Shown here: one piece after another, positions 59,680 through 64,000 of the stretch
How the letters are laid out: the number at the start of each line of letters is the position of its first letter
Position numbering within the stretch: the first letter of the stretch is position 1
Assembly (NCBI RefSeq): GCF_014268505.2
Contig: NZ_JABWQP020000007.1
Coordinates: 62,001-126,000 of the forward strand
Length of the DNA stretch: 64,000 nt
Direction of reading: 5' to 3'
Source of the DNA: Pseudomonas khorasanensis
GTDB lineage: Bacteria; Pseudomonadota; Gammaproteobacteria; Pseudomonadales; Pseudomonadaceae
Made by a program: the position numbers and the translations under genes
Notes under the pieces: model-generated
Database searches by the model: none
What the model saw: only the letters and a program-made list of their open reading frames with translations
Told to the model about the DNA's origin: nothing

Positions 59680-61695
59680 TTATACCGTAAGCAATCGCTC
59701 GCGCAGTTTGGCAATCTCGTCACGCATCTGCGCTGCCGCTTCAAACTCCAGATCCCGCGCCAGTTGATACATCTTCTCTTCCAGCGCACGAATACGCTTG
59801 GTGATCTCGCTCGGCGAGCGCAGTTCGGCTTCGTATTTGGCGTTCTCTTCGGCAGCCTTGGCCATCCCTTTGCGCTTCTTGCTGCGCGAGCCCGGCACCG
59901 TGGCGCCTTCCATGATGTCGGCGACATCCTTGAAAACGCCCTTGGGGGTGATGCCGTTCGCCAGGTTGAAAGCGATCTGTTTGTCCCGGCGCCGCTCGGT
60001 TTCGCCGATCGCACGCTCCATCGAACCGGTCATGCGGTCGGCATACAGGATCGCCCGGCCATTGAGGTTACGCGCAGCACGGCCGATGGTCTGAATCAGC
60101 GAGCGTTCGGAACGCAGGAAGCCTTCCTTGTCGGCATCGAGAATCGCCACCAGGGACACTTCCGGCATGTCCAGACCTTCACGCAACAGGTTGATCCCGA
60201 CCAGCACATCGAATACCCCGAGACGCAAGTCGCGGATAATCTCGACGCGCTCGACGGTGTCGATATCCGAGTGCAGGTAACGCACGCGCACGCCGTGGTC
60301 GGCAAGGTAATCGGTGAGGTCTTCGGACATGCGCTTGGTCAGTGTTGTGACCAGCACCCGCTCCTCGATTGCCACGCGCTTGCTGATTTCCGACAGCAAG
60401 TCATCGACCTGGGTCAGCGCCGGACGCACTTCGATTTGCGGGTCGACCAGACCGGTCGGCCGCACCACTTGCTCAACCACGCGCCCGGCGTGCTCGGCTT
60501 CGTAGTTACCGGGAGTCGCCGAGACAAAAATGGTTTGCGGGCTGACCCCTTCCCATTCGTCGAAACGCATCGGCCGGTTGTCCAGTGCCGAGGGCAGGCG
60601 GAAACCGTACTCGACCAGCGTTTCTTTCCGAGATCGGTCGCCCTTATACATCGCACCGACCTGCGGCACGCTGACGTGGGATTCGTCGATGACCAGCAAG
60701 GCATCGGCGGGCAGGTAATCGTAAAGTGTCGGCGGCGCAGCACCGGATGGACGCCCGGACAGATAGCGCGAGTAGTTCTCGATGCCGTTGCAATAACCCA
60801 GCTCGAGGATCATCTCCAGGTCGAAACGGGTGCGCTGCTCCAGACGCTGGGCTTCCACCAGTTTGTTATTGCTGCGCAGGTATTCGAGGCGCTCCTGCAA
60901 TTCGACCTTGATGCCTTCGATGGCGTCGAGCAGGGTTTCGCGCGGCGTCACGTAGTGGCTCTTCGGGTAGAACGTGAAGCGCGGCAATTTGCGGATGACT
61001 TCACCGGTCAGCGGATCGAAGGCAGAGATGCTCTCGACCTCGTCATCGAACAGCTCGATGCGGATCGCCTCCAGGTCCGATTCGGCCGGGAAGATATCGA
61101 TCACATCGCCGCGCACGCGGAAGGTCGCGCGGGCGAAATCCATGTCGTTGCGGGTGTACTGCAGATCGGCCAGACGCCGCAGCAGCGCACGCTGATCGAG
61201 CTTATCGCCGCGATCGACGTGCAACACCATTTTCAAATAGGTTTCCGGGCTGCCCAGACCGTAAATGCACGACACCGTGGTGACGATGATCGCGTCCTTG
61301 CGCTCCAGTAAAGCCTTGGTGGCGGACAGACGCATTTGCTCAATGTGGTCGTTGATCGACGCATCCTTCTCAATGAAGGTGTCGGACGACGGCACATAAG
61401 CTTCAGGCTGGTAGTAGTCGTAGTAGGAAACGAAGTACTCGACCGCGTTGTTCGGAAAGAACGCCTTGAACTCGCCGTACAGCTGCGCCGCCAGGGTCTT
61501 GTTCGGCGCCAGCACCAGCGTCGGGCGCTGCACCTGGGAAATGACGTTGGCGATACTGAAAGTCTTGCCCGAGCCGGTCACACCTAGCAGCGTCTGGTGC
61601 GCCAGCCCGGCGTCAATGCCCTCGACCAACTGGCGGATCGCTTCCGGCTGATCGCCGGCGGGCTCGAAGCGGGTGACTAGCTGGAATTCCGACAT
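59680..61695 (-). CDS. uvrB: UvrABC excinuclease subunit B
   Basis: 671 residues from the ATG at 61695 (MSEFQLVTRFEPAGDQPEA); the frame to 61740 is not supported. Walker A GVTGSGKTFSIANV, the beta-hairpin YYDYYQPEAYVP, helicase motif DESHVS and the C-terminal UVR helix pair (EEKMYQLARDLEFEAAAQM) are intact. It verifies DNA damage delivered by UvrA and recruits UvrC. No LexA box is seen upstream. Confidence 0.98.
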   Translation of the reverse strand: MSEFQLVTRFEPAGDQPEAIRQLVEGIDAGLAHQTLLGVTGSGKTFSIANVISQVQRPTLVLAPNKTLAAQLYGEFKAFFPNNAVEYFVSYYDYYQPEAYVPSSDTFIEKDASINDHIEQMRLSATKALLERKDAIIVTTVSCIYGLGSPETYLKMVLHVDRGDKLDQRALLRRLADLQYTRNDMDFARATFRVRGDVIDIFPAESDLEAIRIELFDDEVESISAFDPLTGEVIRKLPRFTFYPKSHYVTPRETLLDAIEGIKVELQERLEYLRSNNKLVEAQRLEQRTRFDLEMILELGYCNGIENYSRYLSGRPSGAAPPTLYDYLPADALLVIDESHVSVPQVGAMYKGDRSRKETLVEYGFRLPSALDNRPMRFDEWEGVSPQTIFVSATPGNYEAEHAGRVVEQVVRPTGLVDPQIEVRPALTQVDDLLSEISKRVAIEERVLVTTLTKRMSEDLTDYLADHGVRVRYLHSDIDTVERVEIIRDLRLGVFDVLVGINLLREGLDMPEVSLVAILDADKEGFLRSERSLIQTIGRAARNLNGRAILYADRMTGSMERAIGETERRRDKQIAFNLANGITPKGVFKDVADIMEGATVPGSRSKKRKGMAKAAEENAKYEAELRSPSEITKRIRALEEKMYQLARDLEFEAAAQMRDEIAKLRERLLTV

Positions 61696-62032
61696 ACACA
61701 CCTCTGGAATCGCGGCGTCCCGAGTCAGACGGAGCACCACGAGGACGACCGCAAACGACCGATGTCGCGCAAGAAAAAACCTGGATTGTGCTTAATGTGG
61801 TGGCGATTACCCGAGCTTTCAAGGTAAACGTCCTACATCCGGTAAAGTCTCTGACACGTTCAATCGACTAACGGTCAAGAAATAATCTGAAAAACTTGCC
61901 GCAAAAGCCAATTAGCCTGTCGCCATTGCGCGGTGATGGCCTCTATACTAGCTCCCCGTTTGTGCACCGCTCTAGTGCATTCGGCTGGAGCGCGACACGT
62001 CCCTCCATTCCCCATTCAGAGCCGCCGTAATA
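61696..62032. other. Divergent promoter region of uvrB and the aminotransferase gene
   Basis: No gene. A TATACT at 61944-61949 may be the -10 of the aminotransferase gene, with no clear -35. No CTGT-N8-ACAG site is present. Confidence 0.4.
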
Positions 62033-63229
62033 ATGAGCCTGTTCTCCGCTGTCGAAATGGCACCCCGCGATCCAATCCTGGGCCTCAACGAAGCATTCAA
62101 CGCCGACACCCGGGCCACCAAGGTCAACCTGGGCGTGGGCGTGTACTGCAACGAAGAGGGGCGAATTCCACTGCTGCGCGCCGTGATCGAAGCCGAGACG
62201 ATTCGCGTCGCTCAACACGCTTCGCGCGGTTACCTGCCGATCGATGGCATCGCGGCCTATGATCAGGCCGTGCAAAAGTTGCTGTTTGGCAACGACTCGC
62301 CGCTGATCAGCGCCGGTCGCGTCATCACCACCCAGGCCGTCGGCGGGACCGGCGCGCTGAAAATCGGTGCTGACTTCCTCAAGCAGTTGCTGCCCAATGC
62401 TGTCGTGGCGATCAGCGACCCGAGCTGGGAAAACCACCGCGCGCTGTTCGAAACTGCGGGTTTCCCGGTGCAGAACTACCGTTACTACGACGCTGCTACC
62501 CATGACGTAAACCGTGCCGGCATGCTCGACGATCTCAACGCCCTGCCGAACGGCTCGATCGTTATCCTGCACGCTTGCTGCCACAACCCGACCGGCGTTG
62601 ACCTGACGCCGGCAGACTGGAGCAACGTACTGAACGTGGTCAAGAGCAAGGGCCACGTGCCGTTCCTCGACATGGCCTATCAGGGCTTCGGTGACGGCAT
62701 CGACGAAGACGCCGCTGCCGTGCGCCTGTTCGCAGAGTCCGGCCTGACCTTCTTTGTATCGAGCTCGTTCTCCAAGTCGTTTTCGCTGTACGGCGAGCGC
62801 GTCGGCGCCCTGTCGATCATCAGCGAGTCCAAAGAAGAAAGCGCGCGCGTGCTGTCGCAGGTCAAACGCGTGATCCGCACGAACTACTCCAACCCGCCGA
62901 CCCACGGCGCCAGCATCGTCGCCGCCGTGCTGAACAACCCGGAGCTGCGCGCGCAATGGGAAGCCGAGCTGGCTGAAATGCGCCTGCGCATTCGCGGCAT
63001 GCGTACCCAGATGGTCGATCTATTGGCGCAGAAAGCTCCGGGCCGCGATTTCAGCTTCGTCGGTCGTCAGCGCGGCATGTTCTCCTACTCCGGCCTGACC
63101 ACAGAGCAAGTGCATCGTCTGCGCAACGAGTTTGGTATCTACGCGCTGGACACGGGTCGCATTTGCGTGGCCGCGCTGAACCAGAGCAACATCAATGCAG
63201 TGACGGATGCGATCGTTCAGGTCATCTGA
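62033..63229 (+). CDS. Aspartate / aromatic amino acid aminotransferase
   Basis: A 398-residue class I PLP aminotransferase. PLP lysine in SSSFSKSFSLYGERVG; cofactor and substrate residues in ACCHNPTGVDLTP and the C-terminal Arg in YALDTGRICVAALN. Its N-terminus APRDPILGLNEAF fits the AspC/TyrB subgroup, so it should act on Asp, Phe and Tyr. The gene follows uvrB divergently as in other pseudomonads. A strong terminator follows. Confidence 0.94.
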   Translation: MSLFSAVEMAPRDPILGLNEAFNADTRATKVNLGVGVYCNEEGRIPLLRAVIEAETIRVAQHASRGYLPIDGIAAYDQAVQKLLFGNDSPLISAGRVITTQAVGGTGALKIGADFLKQLLPNAVVAISDPSWENHRALFETAGFPVQNYRYYDAATHDVNRAGMLDDLNALPNGSIVILHACCHNPTGVDLTPADWSNVLNVVKSKGHVPFLDMAYQGFGDGIDEDAAAVRLFAESGLTFFVSSSFSKSFSLYGERVGALSIISESKEESARVLSQVKRVIRTNYSNPPTHGASIVAAVLNNPELRAQWEAELAEMRLRIRGMRTQMVDLLAQKAPGRDFSFVGRQRGMFSYSGLTTEQVHRLRNEFGIYALDTGRICVAALNQSNINAVTDAIVQVI

Positions 63230-63245
63230 TTTCGACGCGTGACGA

Positions 63246-63278
63246 AAAACGGGAAGCCTTGAGGGCTTCCCGTTTTTT
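63246..63278 (+). terminator. Terminator after the aminotransferase gene
   Basis: A 12-bp stem AAACGGGAAGCC / GGCTTCCCGTTT with a 5-nt loop and a following T-run. Confidence 0.9.
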
Positions 63279-63355
63279 ATTTGTCTCTGGAAAACACGTT
63301 GCAACCTCTAGACTGCACACACATCTGAACGGGTAAGCGCTGACGTGCGAAACGC

Positions 63356-63384
63356 ATGATCGCAGCGTGCCGCAGCTCCTTGGC
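63356..63384. repeat. Remnant of a GATCTTTTGATC-family repeat
   Basis: ATGATCGCAGCGTGCCGCAG plus CTCCTTGG matches the right arm of the repeat at 29687-29780 without its partner arm. Confidence 0.45.
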
Positions 63385-63418
63385 TTTGTGTATATCCGAA
63401 AACTTTGTGAGAACCGAT

Positions 63419-63619
63419 ATGAAAAACGATAACCTGCGCGCCGACCGTGACGATCTGGATGATTTCATTCCCCGCGCACCGGCCAAACGCGAAAAAAGCC
63501 TGGTGCTGCAGGTTGCCGCCGGGGTTTTCCTGGGCGGCCTCGCTCTGTGGCTGGTGCAACTGGCAGCGACGGCAGCCTATGCCAAGCTGATGCTCGGCAC
63601 GATTACCTTCGGCAGTTAA
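63419..63619 (+). CDS. Small single-span membrane protein of unknown function
   Basis: A 66-residue protein from the ATG at 63419. A charged N-terminus (NDNLRADRDDLDDFIPRAPAKREK), then one membrane helix (LQVAAGVFLGGLALWLVQLAA), then a short tail. No family recognised; a cytoplasmic N-terminus is likely by the positive-inside rule. Its stop codon overlaps the end of the convergent gene. Confidence 0.7.
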   Translation: MKNDNLRADRDDLDDFIPRAPAKREKSLVLQVAAGVFLGGLALWLVQLAATAAYAKLMLGTITFGS

Positions 63620-63846
63620 GCCAGTTCGGTCGAGCGTTGGGTGGCGGCATCGTCGTAGATCACGTACAGCGATTCGGCGATCTGGCTTTTGATTGCCTTG
63701 GTGCTTTCAAGACCAAGGACGAAACCTTCAGCCTTGCCGCCGGCGCGGTTCAACTCTTCGGCAGTGCTGGCCTGAGTGATCGCGTCGAATAGTTTTTCGG
63801 CATGCGGGCCGATACCTTTGGGCAGGCTGATCTGTGTAGTACTCAT
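63616..63846 (-). CDS. Small conserved hypothetical protein
   Basis: A 76-residue soluble, mostly helical protein (MSTTQISLPKGIGPHAEKLFDAITQA). No signal peptide, membrane helix or motif is seen. It converges on and overlaps the membrane-protein gene at 63419 by 4 bp. Function unknown. Confidence 0.65.
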   Translation of the reverse strand: MSTTQISLPKGIGPHAEKLFDAITQASTAEELNRAGGKAEGFVLGLESTKAIKSQIAESLYVIYDDAATQRSTELA

Positions 63847-64000
63847 GCGAGCACCTCAGTGTTGCGAGTGATGTGATTCATGGCGCGTACCTTTTCGGCG
63901 AATGGCCGGCAGCGCGTGTAACCACTTCCGGGCTGCCATGGTAGACCTCTGAGACCTTTCTGGTAACCGCCAATCGCTGACAAAATGCCGTCCGTCTCGA

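Noticed and set aside
59644..61311. 555-codon open frame opposite uvrB
   Set aside because: Antisense shadow of uvrB; it also starts inside an intergenic palindrome.

Overview
The window is a chromosomal segment of a Pseudomonas of the fluorescens group. The evidence is high GC, the run metZ-purF-cvpA-SPOR-folC-accD-trpF-truA-fimV, then asd/leuB/leuD/leuC, then gltX-uvrB-aminotransferase, a 64-residue RsmE-type CsrA protein, and the palindromic intergenic repeats typical of this group. Most genes lie on the minus strand.

Layout. 1-620: the end of a tyrosine integrase abutting the 3' end of tRNA-Pro(GGG), the edge of a prophage or island that lies left of the window. 700-8000: a translation cluster (thrS-infC-rpmI-rplT-pheS-pheT-ihfA-merR) on the minus strand. 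Its infC starts at ATT, and the thrS leader has two hairpins that look like tRNA-Thr anticodon arms. 8.3-10.4 kb: small genes (periplasmic protein, cold-shock protein, I78-type inhibitor lipoprotein, two hypotheticals). 10.4-17.4 kb: ribose/nucleoside operon rbsBACRKD plus a secreted nucleoside hydrolase, with two RbsR-like operators. 17.5-22.4 kb: a coiled-coil protein with a sigma28-like promoter, periplasmic asparaginase with a sigma54-like promoter, an operon of a DUF1654 gene and endonuclease I under a LexA box, a SPOR lipoprotein, rsmE, an 0.8 kb stretch without a secure protein gene, and tRNA-Val(GAC). 22.5-29.5 kb: a FAD amine oxidase, and a minus-strand operon for a Tat-exported molybdenum hydroxylase, its [2Fe-2S] subunit, a tri-haem cytochrome c and an XdhC-type maturation factor. 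29.9-30.3 kb: tRNA-Val(TAC) and two tRNA-Asp genes.

30.4-49 kb: biosynthesis (SDR, metZ, purF, folC, accD, trpF, leuBDC, asd), tRNA modification (truA), the envelope proteins CvpA, SPOR protein and FimV, and an Asd paralogue without the active-site cysteine. 49-57 kb: a LysR regulator divergent from leuC, a five-PAS GGDEF-EAL protein, ibpA with a sigma32 promoter and a ROSE-type RNA thermometer, dusC, a thioesterase, an alpha/beta hydrolase and a TetR regulator. 57.3-64 kb: a duplicated Ala-Glu tRNA block, gltX, uvrB, an aromatic/aspartate aminotransferase and two small hypothetical genes.

I see no CRISPR array, no rRNA and no insertion sequence. No new multi-gene defence or biosynthetic system stands out. 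The most interesting signals are regulatory: the thrS leader, the LexA-controlled DUF1654-endA pair, the sigma28-driven orphan protein, and a possible small RNA next to tRNA-Val.
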